DNA of 64,000 nt from Plazaster borealis (Eukaryota > Echinodermata > Asteroidea > Forcipulatida > Labidiasteridae): assembly GCA_021014325.1 (NCBI GenBank), contig CM037467.1:11918773-11982772 (forward strand). Direction: 5' to 3'. Both the position numbers and the translations under genes were made by a program. The notes under the pieces are model-generated. The model did no database searches and was not told the DNA's origin. It saw nothing but the letters and a program-made list of their open reading frames with translations. Shown one piece after another: positions 11,571 through 26,100 of the stretch (the first letter of the stretch is position 1; every line of letters begins with the position of its first letter).

Positions 11571-12908
11571 GTTTAATTGTTTGGGAAGGCTCCAGCGGGT
11601 TTACTTCGAAATAGATGATCGTTGTGCGTATTGAAGACTACGGTCTCCAGAAACGAAAAGAAATTTGAGACGTTTTGTTGTTCACTTTCGAAACAAATCA
11701 AAACACTACTATATGCGTCTCAAATAACTCCATAAATCTTGTTGTTTTTATTGTCAGGTCTCATCGATACACGATAACAAAGTAAAGTAAAGTTACTTCC
11801 ACGCAAGTTAACATACGCCAAACTATAAATACTCAATCGCTTTGAATTTTGACACAATATGAAGAGAAGTTAAAATTCCAATTGCAAGTTTCAACAAATG
11901 ATGATCAAGCCGCAGTTATGTCTTTCGTAATGACGACAGTTTTTTATGGCAATTTTCCTACGGGAGGCTCGTCCAATGCAAATTCCACCAGGAGTGCCTT
12001 GTCTCTCTAGAAGAACTAGCAGGTATCACCTCATAACGAACCAATTGCATATGGGTGTTGTGGCGTAACTCACAACGCGTAACGCCCCGAACCGTTCACA
12101 GTGCTCGCCTCGCAACCGAATCATGAACTTAATATTCCACAAAGGCGAACGTTTATCAAATTTTATGCAAAGGTGTTGTACGATCCTGAAAATTGTATTT
12201 TAGTCCGGCTTTTCGCTTCCAAATTGTTGACCAAACCAGCTACGTCGATTCAGCGCACTACGAAGTGGACTTTAGTGAGAACTCAATGACGACTAAACGG
12301 GTCTACGTTACGTACGCTACGTTACGTACGAGTGCAGTTCTAAGTGGCGTATACTGGTCAATACAACGCATGGGTTTCAACATAAACCATTTTTCCCAAT
12401 CTTCTCATCGCGGTTTGTGGTGTTAACCCTCTATCCCACGGCAATCTAGCCACAGAATCAGGACGTTTGAATAAAGGATTAATGTTATCATAATTCCCTT
12501 TAATCGCGGACTACTTCGTAGCAAAGTCGAGATTAAATGTCTTTTTTTAGCCACACTAATATTATCTCCATTTGCTTTACCTTCCCCAAAAACAATAAAA
12601 TAATACTTTGCTTAGTATTTGTTCCCATCAGTAAACACCAAGCGGCTTTCCGGCCTGATTGAGATGATTGAGTAAAACATGCATGGCTTGTCACATGTAA
12701 AGACGCGAACCCCCAGGGCTTGAGTAGCCTTATGTCAAGGCCTATGTGGCTGGAACCAGAGGCGACTGGGACCATAGAACACATGCTTCGCCGCTACATA
12801 ACTATAAGGCCTTGGCGAAAGGCTAGGGCTTGAACCGAGTAGGATGGTTCTTTCCTCCATGCTTGAACTACTCGCTGGACCCACTGGCCAGAGTTCAGTG
12901 ATTTTAAT

Positions 12909-13081
12909 ATACCATGCCCAATATGGGGCAGAGGGTATCCCCCCAATGTTCCCATACTTGAACGCACTATTTTCCTCTTATACAGTACCCCTCCCCCTGA
13001 AATCCTCTAAAGAATTCCTAAGATTCCAAGCACACAATGAAGACACAATAGAAGGGGGTGCCACCATGCCCCATATCGAGC
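12909..13081. mobile_element. Inverted-repeat element, CCATGCCC family, copy 1
   Basis: Left accatgcccaatatggggca, right caccatgccccatatcgag; the interior ccaatgttcccatactt and gattccaagca.acaat is shared with 26.5 kb. Intergenic. Confidence 0.7.
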
Positions 13082-13243
13082 ACCAATGGATTTTAACACT
13101 GATCACCAAGTCTAGCAGAAGAGTGTCTTTCCATATACATGTATTAACATTTTTTTTACATTACTAATTTTAACACTGACTTTTTAATATTGACTCCATC
13201 CAAAACCTCTGGACATGTTGAAGGGACATTGAGAAAAAGAAAG

Positions 13244-13420
13244 AAAGATTATGACTTATTACAAGTCCCGTTTATGACTTTTATCTCATGAGATGACTTA
13301 GTACAAGTCATAATTATGCTTTCATATTTATGAACTTTAGCATAAGTCATAATAATGACTTCTATAATGTCAAAATTATGAGATGTAAAAGTCATAATTA
13401 TGACTTTCTTTTTTCTCTCA
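13244..13420. repeat. Cluster of AAGTCATAATTATGACTT palindromes
   Basis: At least six variants of aagtcataattatgactt in both orientations within 180 bp. Very AT-rich, able to form several alternative hairpins. Between the receptor gene and the DNAJB6-like gene. Confidence 0.8.
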
Positions 13421-14429
13421 GAATGTACCTTCAACTCTTCATGAAAAAAACCTCCTTGGCAAGTTGCGGTAAAAAGAACAATATTGAAGAAACAAAGGTG
13501 ATAAAACAGAAAGAATAAAAACAAGTCATGGTCTTGTAAAAATTTATTTCGGTCCCGTGAAACTTCTGACCAACAAGACTTTTGGTCTCGTGAAGATTTT
13601 GAGCCCTGTAATAATTTCAGTCCCTATAAATAGACCCCCCAACCCCTTTAACCCTGTTCTTGAAGAACGAACAAAGATTTTTACTGTCTTTAAAATCGTA
13701 CGTGCATCTCCACAGATCACACTTATACTACAAATACAAGCAAACAAACACAACAAAAATAGTTCATTGTTGATAGGAAAAAGCTATTTTATTCATCCAG
13801 TTGTGTATAATAAATGCATAAAATTACAGCATCATGGTATATTTAGATCAAGCCCCCAAAGAGCTTTTGGCTACGGCTCCGACCGCCATTTTGAACCAAG
13901 AGCCAGCCACACACTGGCTCAAATTATCACACTGGGTCCTACATCACCGAACTTAGAGCCTGCATGAGATAAAGCCGCAATATCGAAAATGCCCGTCATC
14001 CGACTATTGTTTGTTTTTTAAATCATGTGTCTATGACCAACTCAATACAGGCTAAGCACAAACAAAATTTTGCTTACCGAAAACAGGTTACCAGTTACAA
14101 TACTATGTAAATACCAATTGATTATAGCAGGTTCCCTGCTGATTTGAAACCAGTAAGTAAATCTACTCAGCATGTTTCTTCTCTGAAAAACCAAAAACCA
14201 AAACACTGCTCCGTGTAAACTGGACCGAGGTTTGTACCAATCAAATCCAAGATGTGCAATTTAATTCGTACAAATAAATAATAAATATATTTAAATCTTA
14301 CTTTTGACAAAAAAAAATACAAACAAAAAACAAGGAGTATATATAACTCCAGAAAAAACATGGCTGCCAGATTTGATTCATTTTGTGTCCAGCATTAATG
14401 TCACTGTTAATGTAAGCACAATGTGAACA

Positions 14430-14610
14430 GGGCCCAATCATAAAGATGTTGAGCACACATAAAAATTGCTTAGCACATAAAAAAGTGGCTTAGAAGGAAC
14501 TGTTTACCAGCCAAGATAGTATGTTCTGTAAATTGATTGTGACTGGTTCTCTGTTGATTTTTGCTTAGCGGAGAAATTCGCTAAGCACCATTAATTATGA
14601 AATTGGGCCC
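14430..14610. mobile_element. GGGCCCAATTTC-family element, copy 1
   Basis: Termini gggcccaatcataaagatg and tatgaaattgggccc; the interior has the family's gcttagcacataaaa and ctggttctctgttgattttt. Intergenic. Confidence 0.75.
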
Positions 14611-14834
14611 ACAGTTAATATTCGGATTATCGCCAATCAGTATTAAGCCTAACCAGTTCAGTTTTAAAACAGTATGTTGGACGCAAAATGGCGACCAAAA
14701 TATCAAGTCATCCCTTTTATAAGTCCAAGTTGCACATGAATGTGTCTAATAAAAAATATACATTAAAGTAATTCCATAATTAATTGTTATCCACTTTCCT
14801 ACATTTTGAGTCGAACCTTTCCCCACAATGTTCA

Positions 14835-15000
14835 TGTCGGTGTGGCAGAAGATTCTGTCCCCATTACTGTGTTGATGTTACGTCTGATGATAGCGCCCTC
14901 TTTTGAATCAACTTCCTTCAGCACATGTTAGTACCGCGCCGTATGGGAACACAGGTGGACAAAGTCCCCTATGACCCGCATATGGAGCAATGCTAGCGCA
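14835..15000. mobile_element. Decayed CGGTGT-family palindromic element
   Basis: cggtgtggcagaagattctg at the left and gatagcgccctcttttgaat in the middle match the 28.8-kb element; the right arm is degraded (cgtatgggaacacagg). Confidence 0.55.
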
Positions 15001-15319
15001 CACAAATAACGGTATAACGTAAAACACATTGTGGGCAATATAGAAATTTCAACTTGGATAGCAACAATATACCATCCATATATTATAAATTTAATGATTA
15101 CTTATTACTGCTGGTTAATTTCTATAATTATTGATAAATTATTAGAAAATTCCACACAGTGGTTTTTCATATAAAAATCTCAAATCTAAGCGGGCTTTTT
15201 ACCTCAGACAAAATGTCTTCAACGTCGACGAAAAACCTTTTTTAAATATATATAGTTCTGCAATCAAAAACAGTGGGTTGATTTGTAGAAATCTGTGACG
15301 AAATGATGAAGAAAATGTT

Positions 15320-15495
15320 CAGTTTTAGACGAAGAGACACAAACCCCAGACGGGAACCCCACCCCCCCCCCAAATAACGGTACCACCTTGCGACTTACAC
15401 AATTTCATAATATGCAACATATTATGGCTCAAGTCTAAGGCGGGATTCGAACCAGCGTCAACAGACGGTGAAAGATAGGGAATACTACTGTATCT
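15320..15495 (-). repeat. tRNA-derived SINE, type A, copy 3 (degraded)
   Basis: Contains ggcgggattcgaaccagcgt and the downstream gtgaaagatagggaata seen in other type A copies; the body is diverged and carries a C-run. Confidence 0.55.
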
Positions 15496-15682
15496 GATTT
15501 TTCTAAAGCTTAGTTTTGACAAAAACCTATACATTTTACTTCCAAGTCCTTGTTGTTTTTAAATACTTATTTCAACATGCACTGAATAAAATGAATAGAG
15601 GGGAATACTATAAAGGGTAACAAAATCATCTTACACTTTAAAATATTATATTTACAGTGTTAATTATTGTCTTTCCTTGAAC

Positions 15683-15845
15683 AGGCCTGGAATTGGAGGC
15701 CAAATAGGCCATGGCCTCTGTTGCCCCATGTCGTGGTCTTGGTGCCCCCTTCAAAAGTTTCCCATAGACTTTCAGATTTTCCAATGGAAGTGCCCTTTGC
15801 AAAATGAAAATGGCCTTGCCCTCTCAAAGATGAAATTCCAGGCCT
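15683..15845. mobile_element. AGGCCTGGAATT-family element, copy 1
   Basis: Ends aggcctggaatt and aattccaggcct are exact inverses. The interior has ttcccatagactttcagatt and ggccttgccctctcaaagat. Intergenic, between the receptor and DNAJB6 genes. Confidence 0.85.
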
Positions 15846-17110
15846 ACTAAAAGAAAGAAAAAAATAATAATAATGGTTTTAAATTGGACACAATAAGTAC
15901 CTACTTGTTACATTTTACATTAATAACAGGTAACCAAATTAAACATGAATGTTGACCATAAACTTACATGAGAAAGAAATACATTCAAACGAGACAAAGA
16001 AATTAGCTGTTGTCCTTTTACATTACCAAGTAACAACAATAATTCCTGAATAAATATAAAACAAGCTTTGCAATTTTTTTTTTTTACAAGAACAAACCGA
16101 GCAACATCAAACTTTGTAAAGCATCTTCTGGCGAAGCGAAACAAACAAACAAGTTTCGTCAAAGATCATATGAAAGATGCCTGTAAAAAAACAACATCAG
16201 ACGATGTATCTTTTACAACCTGTAAAATAATAACTTCGGACTATATCTTTTACACACAAACTAACAAGTCTATCTGTTCACAGGGGAAAAAATGTTAGGC
16301 ACACTGAGTTAAGAAATAACGTTTAAATGTTTCCATTGTTTTGATCTGTCGAAAAAGAAGTTTACATTTACAATAGATATCAAATAACTACCCATGTGAC
16401 ATTGGGAGGTGTAAAACGACAAGTACAGTTATTCATAGAAAATTATTTGTTTCTGTTTTGATCTTGTAGAAAATGCTTTAAACAAAAATATTACATGCAG
16501 ATCTAGTTAAGTTACAACGCTGAAGAATAGAACTCCGGCGATAGCCAATGTCAAAGCTACAATTCGGACACGGCCCTATACTCTATCTAGTGTATAGCCA
16601 ACCAAGCCAACAACCACAGCCAAGTCCAAGGGCTCCAAATACCAACTGGACCAAATGGCCAGTGGCCAGAGTCTAGCTATTATTAGCATTGCGCCAACAA
16701 ACCCCCCAATGGAACAAGTCCTGTAGTCTAATGTTTTCACCAAACGCATATTTTTTGAAGATTTACCAAATGTAAACTGTTTTACTTCCAAACCTCCTCA
16801 AACACATCCAGGAAGTAGGGGGGGAAAAAAGAAGGAAATATTCAAGGTCTGGTAAATAAATAAATGTTTTGAGCTAAAAGAGTTGTGGACTAGGGAAGCC
16901 CTGTAAACCCTGTAAACGCCACTGACTTTGGAAATAGCCTAGTCACAGAGTTGAATGAACAACACACTTCTAGAAATCTATATGCTAACTGTACATCTTC
17001 TTTGATACTGCAAATATTATGCATGCTGTATTTCTGTTCAGAGCAAAAGAAATTCGGGTCTGGGTACAATTTCGACGAAAAGTGGGAAACTGTTTAAGAC
17101 GCTGCCGTAC

Positions 17111-20100
17111 CTAGTTTGCGATCTGTGGCTGGCCGTTGACGTATTTTGATGTGATCATGCCGTTTTCTTCGTTGATGACTGTTTCTTGTCCGTTTTCTCT
17201 AATCCTGAAAAGGAGAGGTCAAATAATTGTATGTGAGTTCAGAAATCCTTGTGACTTCAGAAAACCAGATGGGAACCTAAAGTTCCCTAGAATGTGAACT
17301 GTCTACAAAAAAGCGAGCCAAATTTTCCTGACGATCACTAGAGCAGACTAATCAAAGCGTTGAGACCAATAACTACTCACTCCGCAGCAGTGCAAAAAAT
17401 TATGATCCATTATGGAAATTAGTAGTCCAAGCCGATTTTCCAACCAACCCCGAGGTAGTACTTAACAAGCATAGAAAATTCTTTCCAGAACTAACAAGTG
17501 CCCTTGAACTCCTAAATCTACGCCGCGGTAGTAAAATAACAGCAAGACAAGTTCTTACAAGAAGAAAAAAATCTACACAGCAAAGTAGATATACATTTAT
17601 CACATGGTGTTACCGAAACCAAATAAATATTGATACCTCACCATGCAATGCCTTGAAAACCTCAAAGCCTAATTTTGTTCACTTTCGCAACCACGAAATT
17701 GGCCCAATTGGATTTTATGGAAGCCCAGTACAGAAAGCATGATTTTAAATTTCCTCTTTAAAAGAACCGCAGCAGTAGCCGAAGCTTGGTTTCGAAAAAG
17801 AAACCCAAGACATCCCATTCGACTATAAATTGCTGTACTGTTTTTTTCATGAGGGGGAACAAAATTGAATAAACTTACTTTGTCGTTTTTATCCTCTTGC
17901 CGTTGACAATTTTTGTTGACGTTGAGACACTTCGTACGTTGGACGGGCCACCTCCAAAAGATGACGAAGATGAAAATGATGCGAACCTGAGGTGGATAAG
18001 AGGGCAAGTAGATTCAAGCTCCTTATAATTATGTTTCACCGAACTAGCCAGTAGGGCCCAATTTCATAGAGCTGCTCAAGCAGAAAACATTGCTTAATAA
18101 TTTGTCTGATAAGCACAAGGGAGCAGGAAACCAGTCATAAATTGTACATGTGACATTGTAATTTTGCTGGTAACCTTATTCTGGTAAGAATATCTATTTT
18201 GTGCTTAGCTATGTTTCGTGCTTAAGCAGCTGTATGAAAATTGTGCCCAGGTCTTTTCAGCTTTACACCCGTCTAGCAGGCATAAATTTAACCTAGCCCC
18301 TATGGTAATTGTGTGATATTTACTAAGCTTAATATTTACAAGTACACGGTAATATAAACACGTTTTATAGGCAGGTTGCTTGTTTTTTGTTTTGTTACCA
18401 AGACTAAAAGGACTTATTGATTAGTATGTTAGGCTAGTGACTAAATCATGTCTGGGTTTACCCTCTCATTATTTTTGCATTTCATTTAATTTATTTTGGT
18501 TGTGAAACCAAGGATTCTCAGAAAAGTGAAATTAATCACTGTACTAGCCAAGAACCCAATGGAGAGAAGACAAGGAAGGAAGTTTCAGTTTTTAGATGTA
18601 GGAGGGAAAACCCCAGAGAATTATTCCAGGGAAACCCACGCAATCAGGTAGGGACTGCAAATCCAATCCACATAGTGATTCCGGCGTGCTTCGAACTGGG
18701 GTCCTAGAGGTGGAAGGTGAGGAAAGATACCTCTACACCAACCCGACCTACCAAAGGCAGGCAGGCCTGATGCTTCAGTGTTGTACGGGCAGACAGTTTT
18801 TCACCGATAAAGAACATTTTCTCTGAGGAAAACGTGAAAATCTGACTGGAGCACTTCAAGGGGCACCGAGGCAATGACCAGGGGGGCATGGAGGCAATTT
18901 CCTCCATGAAGCATCAGGCCTGCAAAGTGACCAGGCAGTTTGGCCCTTTCACCAGTCAACCAGCATTCTTCCCCCATGGTCCAAATCATCATATAAATGT
19001 CACTCAGATTTCCATGGTTGACGGAATTGTTATAACGTAATAACTACAACGAGACGTTGTGCAGTGATAAAAGACTGAACTCTCTATAGTGCAGGAGGTG
19101 CATTTTATAAAAACTGATGACACAGACAATTCTTAAGGCCCTGGGCCCAAGTTCATAGAGCTGCTCAAGCACACATTACTCCGCTTACCACGAAAAGATT
19201 ACCAGCCAATAATATTAGGTACATGTACAGCATGTATACAATGTGGTAGGACCCAAAGCAGGATTCAAACCCAATACCACCAAGTGTAAGGCAAGTAAAG
19301 CCCCCTACACTAAGATCATCCCCCAACCTTAATGCCTTCAAAAGAGTCAGATTAAAATTTTAAAAAGGGGTAATTCCTTTTCCAATGGAGATCAAAACGC
19401 CATTATTAAAATCCATACTTTATTTCATCGGAATGTTGAAATAATTTACAAATAACCATCTTACCCTGGTGATGCACCAAAACTACCGAAATCGCTGAAC
19501 CCATCGTCAAAACTGGAGGTGAAGAAGTTACTGTGGGGACAAGCAGGGTGTGGGTTTGGTTATTGCATGCAAGACGGACAAGTCATTTCTCATCATGCAT
19601 CAAGAGAAACAAGAGTCAAAAGGTCAAGGGTCAAATTGTACGGGAGGGGTGGAGAATGTTGGGCCGAATTTGCATCATTCATTGCAAATTTCAAAACCAA
19701 AGGCTTTGGCTACAACTATGGTCAGGCACATAGGGAGCTGAAAATCATTGGTTAGGCCCATCTCAGAAGTGGCTACAGGACCCCTTCCCATAGTAAACGC
19801 ATTTCTCCATGGTAAATGCATCTCAAACCCATTACCTGGAGGCACAAGCCTCCTCTTTAATCGTATCGGTCGTTATTCGCACGTATCGGCCCACAATTCA
19901 CTTGTATCAGCTCGATACACTAACTTGTACATGGGGAGCAAACTAACGACCTTAATCAGGGGTCAAGTTCGAGCAAGAACCAATGGTTAACTAGTGGTTG
20001 TTTAGTGACATACATGTACGTAGGGCATGCACACAGAATTTGAAGTACGAACGACTCTTGTCATGTTATGTCAACGCGACCAGCTCAACGTGCGTTATCA

Positions 20101-23100
20101 TGTTCTGATAAGTGGTCTACCCTGCAATGTGCTATGAAAACGGCTATTGATAAACCAGCGATGCAACCATGCCCAGTAGGCTGGTTCCAAATAGTCGACT
20201 AGGGTAGTCCAACTATCATTGAATAGACAGAGTTCGGGCTAATGTAGTTGAACTATGGTCAACAATAGTCCTTGCGCGAACTTGGCCAGGGTACAGCCAT
20301 CTTGGATTTTTCTTTTCATAATAATGCATTCAAATAGAGGCTAGAAGGGGAAAAATGGTCCGGCACCTTGTATGTAAAATTACAATCAGCCTTTTAAGAT
20401 TGTTACTAAGGGAATCTGACAATTGTGCTGGCAGTGTGGTATAAATTTCCTCACGAGTAAGGATTAATGCTGGCCAAAATACAGTTTAAATTCTCAATAA
20501 ACACGATTAATACCAGCCTCCTGCAAATGTTTATGGAAACCAAGGTTAGGCTTCCCGGTAAAAACAAAACAACAACAAAAGTACCAAGAAGTTATGAATG
20601 AAGAAGTGAAGTGTGCATGTGGTCAATAATGAAGATTTGTTAATTCACTACATTGTGAACATGCGTTGTTAGCCTGGGTTAGCGAACACATAAGTTCTTT
20701 CGAAATTGTACGTACAGTACCCAACTGATCACATTGGCAAAACTGCTTGCTGGTGTGCTTCCTAATGCTGGTTAAGCTGCAGCTACCAATGCATTTACTT
20801 TCCTTGAATCAAGATAAGGCAGAGTATTCCTAATGCTGGCAAAGCTGCAGCTGCTGATGTGCTTACTCTCTTTGAATAAAGATAAGGTATGGAATTCCTA
20901 ATGCTGGTTAAGCTGCAGCTACCAATGCACTTACTCTCCTTGAATCAACATAAGGTGGAGTATTCCTAATGCTGGCAAAGCTGCAGCTACTGATGTGCTT
21001 ACTCTCTCTGAACAAAGATAAGGTATGACATTCCTAATTCTGGTTAAGCTGCAGCTACCAATGCACTTACTCTCCTTGAAATCAGAATAAGGTAGAGTAT
21101 TCCTAATGCTGGCAAAGCTGCAGCTACCAACAAGCGAAGGTACAGTATTGGTAATGCTGGCAAAGCTGCAGCTACCGATGTGGTTTCTCTTTTTGACTTA
21201 TGATAAGGTATGGCATTCCTATTGCTGACAAAGCTGCAGCTACCAAAGTGTTTACTCTCTTTGAATCAAGATAAGGTAGAGTATGTTGGCAAAGCTGATA
21301 CTACTGTCGTGCGTTCTGACTTTGAATCAGGACAAGATTTGGTGCTGGTAATGTTGCCAAAGGGGTTTTCATTTTCCTAAAGAAATCAAATTTGGTGCAG
21401 CATCTTGTAGCAAATTTGGTCAATAGTTAGTTCAAAATGCATTGCAAACCGGACACTGGTTGAACATAAAAACTATTGTAACTATTCTAACGCTACGGTT
21501 GTACTCTTCAAAATCCTCCAAAAAGGATGAGAGGTTAAAATCTGGGATGTGCCTCCAATTTTAATATTGTACACCTGCATTTCCATTGAGTTCTTTGATA
21601 CAGTGCACACTTTGTGCCTGCCAACATTTGACCCCAGGTCTACATGTAGTTTTATGAATCCCATTATCAATGCACAGGCAAGGTGTTCGTTTGCACGTCT
21701 TACCCGCGGGGCTGAAAGAAACTCCATGGATCACCAAACGGGTTGAAGAAACTTGTCGTGGCGAGAGGACTGAAGAGGTGAAAAGGAGTGAATGGAGTGG
21801 AGGGAAAATACAGAGAAATAGGTGGAAAGGACAAGTGGAAATATTACCCAAACGAGGGATGCCGTAACTAGTGCACTCGTCAGTTTTTATGACTTTAGTT
21901 TACCTTGTATACATTACATGTACACTTTTGTTCCTTGTAGACATTACATGTACACTTTTGTTCCTTGTAGACATTACATGTACACTTTTGTTCCTTGTAG
22001 ATTTTGTGACATTGTGGTCGAATAGAACATCAATAATATTAAACAAACACCAACATTTCGCACTGATTTTCAGTTCTGGGGCAGTGTCTCAAAAAGTGTC
22101 AACGAGATAGCGTCTTGAAAATTAATGATGAAATGGATTGATGTAGAGACAAACCATGTTTAGGAACGTCAACCTTCAGCCAATGACATCAAATGATTGT
22201 TCATGTTAAAAATAGATTTTGATCAGGAGTGAAAAATCCACAGAGCTAATTTATGGGTCAACTTCAGCATGTGAAATGGCAGCAACTCGTTAAAAGAGGG
22301 GCTCCAAAGTCAAATGCACTCATTTTCCAATAAATATAGAGCCTCATGAAAGTTGGGTTCAAATTACAAAATCTCTGTACGAAAATGTACAGACCGTATA
22401 TTTGAAATGTGACGTCACTGAACGGTTTTATTTAAGGGGTGGATTTTGAAAAAAATTGCACTTGAGGGGTATCAGACGCAGTGGCATTTTACACCCTTTC
22501 ACCGTGAGGTTAGAGACTTGTAGTTTAAATATAAAAAAAAATCAAAAGGACTCTATCTATCTAATTTGACCTTTGAGCCCCTCCGGAAATTCGCAAGAAA
22601 ATTTATCTGAGACTAAAAAAAGGCAAGACTATTAAAGCTCTTTTCTTTGTAAGTTTTAAGTTTGATCTTCTCTCGGTATTAAAGATGGATTAGTACAAGT
22701 TTTCAGAGTTATATTGGATTTGATTGAATGGATCATGAAGTTGGTGTGAAATAAAACATCATGAGAAATGATAATGTGAATTAATCGGTTAAAAGCTGAT
22801 TTGAAGGAATTATTTATCAAAAAGGATCAAAGTGAAGAAAATGTTGTAGAGGTTTCAAGCTAACAATTTAAAACTTGTTTAAAAAGCAGCTGTAAGAAAA
22901 AACAAGTTGCTTGAAAAAGATTTATCAAGCTTGTCCAAAAATGCCAACATAAGAGCAGACTCTAGTATACAAATCCTGATATAATTTGGGAGATCATATT
23001 TTAAATTTTTTTTCTTGTACTTGAATTCAAGATTCTACTCTTGTAAATTAGAAACCAGTTCCCGCTCACCATTTAACAGAAAATGTTATTTCAATTTTTT

Positions 23101-26100
23101 TGGGCGATTTGGAAACACTTGGTGGCAGCAGACAGGTACCAATTTACCAGAGCTGCGTATTTATAGAGTTGCGACATAGAGGGAACAGCTTTCTGTTGGT
23201 GGATGCCATTTTCGGTCCAAATGCAGCACAACCAAACAAGTAGTCTAGTATGACACAACCTCGTCCCCAAGGTGTGTCGAGCAGTACGAGGTTGACCGCT
23301 CTCTCACCCTGGTATTGGATCATATGCATATCCAAAACTTTTGGATACATATGCAAATTAGAATAGTCTGGCTGTGAACATGGTGAATACTGAATGAGTA
23401 CAACTTTGTTTACTTTTGTACACCAGTCGTTGTCCAATCAGGGTCCAAGTAAAGAGTTTCCCTCCCAGGGTTTATTATTGTAAACATGGTTGGAAATAAA
23501 GTAAACCATGGGGATGAGGTTGAGTCTGGCACCCTTTGTGCGCACATGCGGGGCTGTTTTTTGGACCGAAAATTGCTTTTTATCGCAAGTTGTCGCAACT
23601 CTCTTTATACACAGCTCTGCTGTATGCATGTATGTGACTGATAATGTTCCATTGCTGACAATATTAAATGATTGTGCACATTTCTTTCTTCTAAAAACAA
23701 CATATGCCACCAAAATGTCCCCAAAACTCTCCAGTTTTTCACCAAGTGGCGAGTAATTACTAATCCCAGAAGCAAAACTGATAAACGATTTTGTTGCCTG
23801 GCTGAAAACAGAGGAAAACTTTATCTGCTGCTTATGTGTTCTATGCAAAAAGAACTTTGCGCTGCTGCGATAAAAAAAACATGAAGAGAAGAGAAGGTAT
23901 GTAGCCGAAGGAACGCTGTTGATCTGAGTCAACTGTCGTCCGAGGACACTTACCCATGGCCTGGAAAACCAGATCTTCCGAACGAGTCCTGGAAGAGCGT
24001 TCCATGACCCTGTGCATGCGGATGACCCATTCTTGAATCTGTGGCAACAAGATTTACATAAAAGTTAAAATTAGTTCATCATAAAGAAACTCAACACAAC
24101 AAGACTGCAGAAAATTTGTTTTGAATGAACATAGTAGAATCTGTAACATATATTTTGTCAGGAATTGTTACATTTATAAGCCTAGATTTAAATATTTCGA
24201 AGCAAAGCAAGTTTTTAAACTTTCAATGTTACCTTATTGGAACCTTTATTAAAGCTTCTTTTTTTTGGAAGACAGTTGACCAAGTATTCAGAACCATTTA
24301 AATGCACGGTTGTGTATGGTGGCTCAACTGTACACAGAACTAGTTGTGTGTACAGTGTAGATGCATTCACCATATGATTTTATTGCAGGCTAGCATAGTT
24401 TATGTGTCATTTAAAACCACACTGAATAAATATTTAACGGACAGACAGTAGGAGGGTTGACTATGTACGATGTATAAATGCATTAACTACATGGTATTAT
24501 ATTGCAGGCTGGAATACGTGTTGTAGTTTATCCATCAGTGGCATCATTCGAAACCACAGTGGATGATATTGGGTAGTCAAATAGCAGGAGGGTTAACTGC
24601 GTACTGTGTAATCTATGCATTAACCACATGTCATAATGGCTTGCATATTGCATCTATCATTCAAAACCATATGGATGATATTGAACGATCAGACAGTAGG
24701 AGGGTTAAGATTAAGAAGACCAGAACTTACCTTCAAAGAAAGCTGCAAACGGGTCGCTGGTTCCGAAGAACTCTTTAAATATGTCGTCTGGATTTCTGAA
24801 CGTGAAGTGGAAGTTGCCGCCAAAATCTCCAAAGTTGAAATCGAAGTCGTTGGGAGCCGATCCACCTATTGGAAGAATAAGGAGAAAACATAGCTCGGAC
24901 TTGCTAGAAATCTTTCTCAAAACCCTGTGAATTTATTGAAAAACTCAGTTTTTTCAATTCATCACTGATTTCATGAAGAGCCATAATCGAGAAGTACATT
25001 TTACACTGTGCTTAGCTTAACCATTTCACGCACCAGTTATTTAAGTGATAAATTGATCATATGGACAAATTAATTTGTTAACTCGTTTTTTGCAAATGGT
25101 AACCCCCCAAAAAACAGTTCACAATAGCACCCTCACCAGTCCTCTTTCCCTTTCCAAAAACTGTGATATTTATTTTTCGTTTTACAACTATTTTTCTGAA
25201 GGAATTTAAACCGGTCGCTAGCGACCGGTCGGCGCGTGAAAGAGTTAAGTGACTAAGATAGTTTAGTTGGTAGAGTGCCGGCACGTTAATCTGGAGGTCG
25301 CAGGTTCAAGTCCTGCTCCAGTAGATTTTTTCTTTGTTTCTATGTTTCACTTACCTCCTCGTTTAAGACCATCAATGCCATATCTGTCGAAAATATCCCG
25401 CTTGGATTCTGTGGGGAAAAACAAAAGTTACCCAAGAGGGGGAAAAACATTACAAAGTTTGCCACTCAACTGGGTTCTGATGGCACAACCACTATACCAC
25501 AGAGCACGACCATTAATACGAAAAAACAAACAAACAAACAAACACCCTACTAAACAAGCATGCTGTGAATGACAATACAGTATAACACACTCTTGGAACA
25601 AACTTGCAAAATTTGTCTTTATGGTCTCTGAAACAGTATTTTTCAAGTCATTTTGAAATCCTAACATCTATTATTTGACATATAAAGTGTTGTCTTACTG
25701 TCTGAGAGCACCTCGTATGCCTCAGCAACTTCTTTAAACCTCCTCTCTGCCTCATCTTTGTTGTTGGGGTTCTTGTCCGGATGCCATTTTAACGCTTTCT
25801 TTCTGTATCTGTAGATATTCAAAGGAAATTCAGGAAGAAAAATCGTCACTTTCACTTTAAGTAAAAATGATAGATTTAAACTATACCATCCTGCAATATG
25901 GTAACATGTGGTGCACCTGCACAGTACACAGTCGAGAGTCGACCCTCCTACTGTCTGACCATTCAATATCATCCACATGTCCACTGTGGAACGATAAACT
26001 ATATCAGTCTGCAATGGTATCAGAGGTGGTGAATAAAGCACACAGTCTGGTGGTGCTGAATGATAAATAAACTACATGTTTGCCAGCATGCACAAATTAA

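Larger units (their letters stand above)
11571..17110. other. Intergenic DNA between receptor exon 1 and the DNAJB6-like stop codon
   Basis: No credible exon was seen on either strand. It holds the elements listed separately at 12.9, 13.2, 14.4, 14.8, 15.3 and 15.7 kb. The 3'UTR of the DNAJB6-like gene must lie at its right side; no polyadenylation signal could be assigned with confidence. Confidence 0.6.

Noticed and set aside
13557..13967. 136-codon plus-strand frame
   Set aside because: No recognisable family, AT-rich, no splice context; likely chance.
25253..25325. Possible tRNA-Asn gene
   Set aside because: Acceptor and anticodon stems do not pair well and the same sequence recurs as decayed or interrupted copies.
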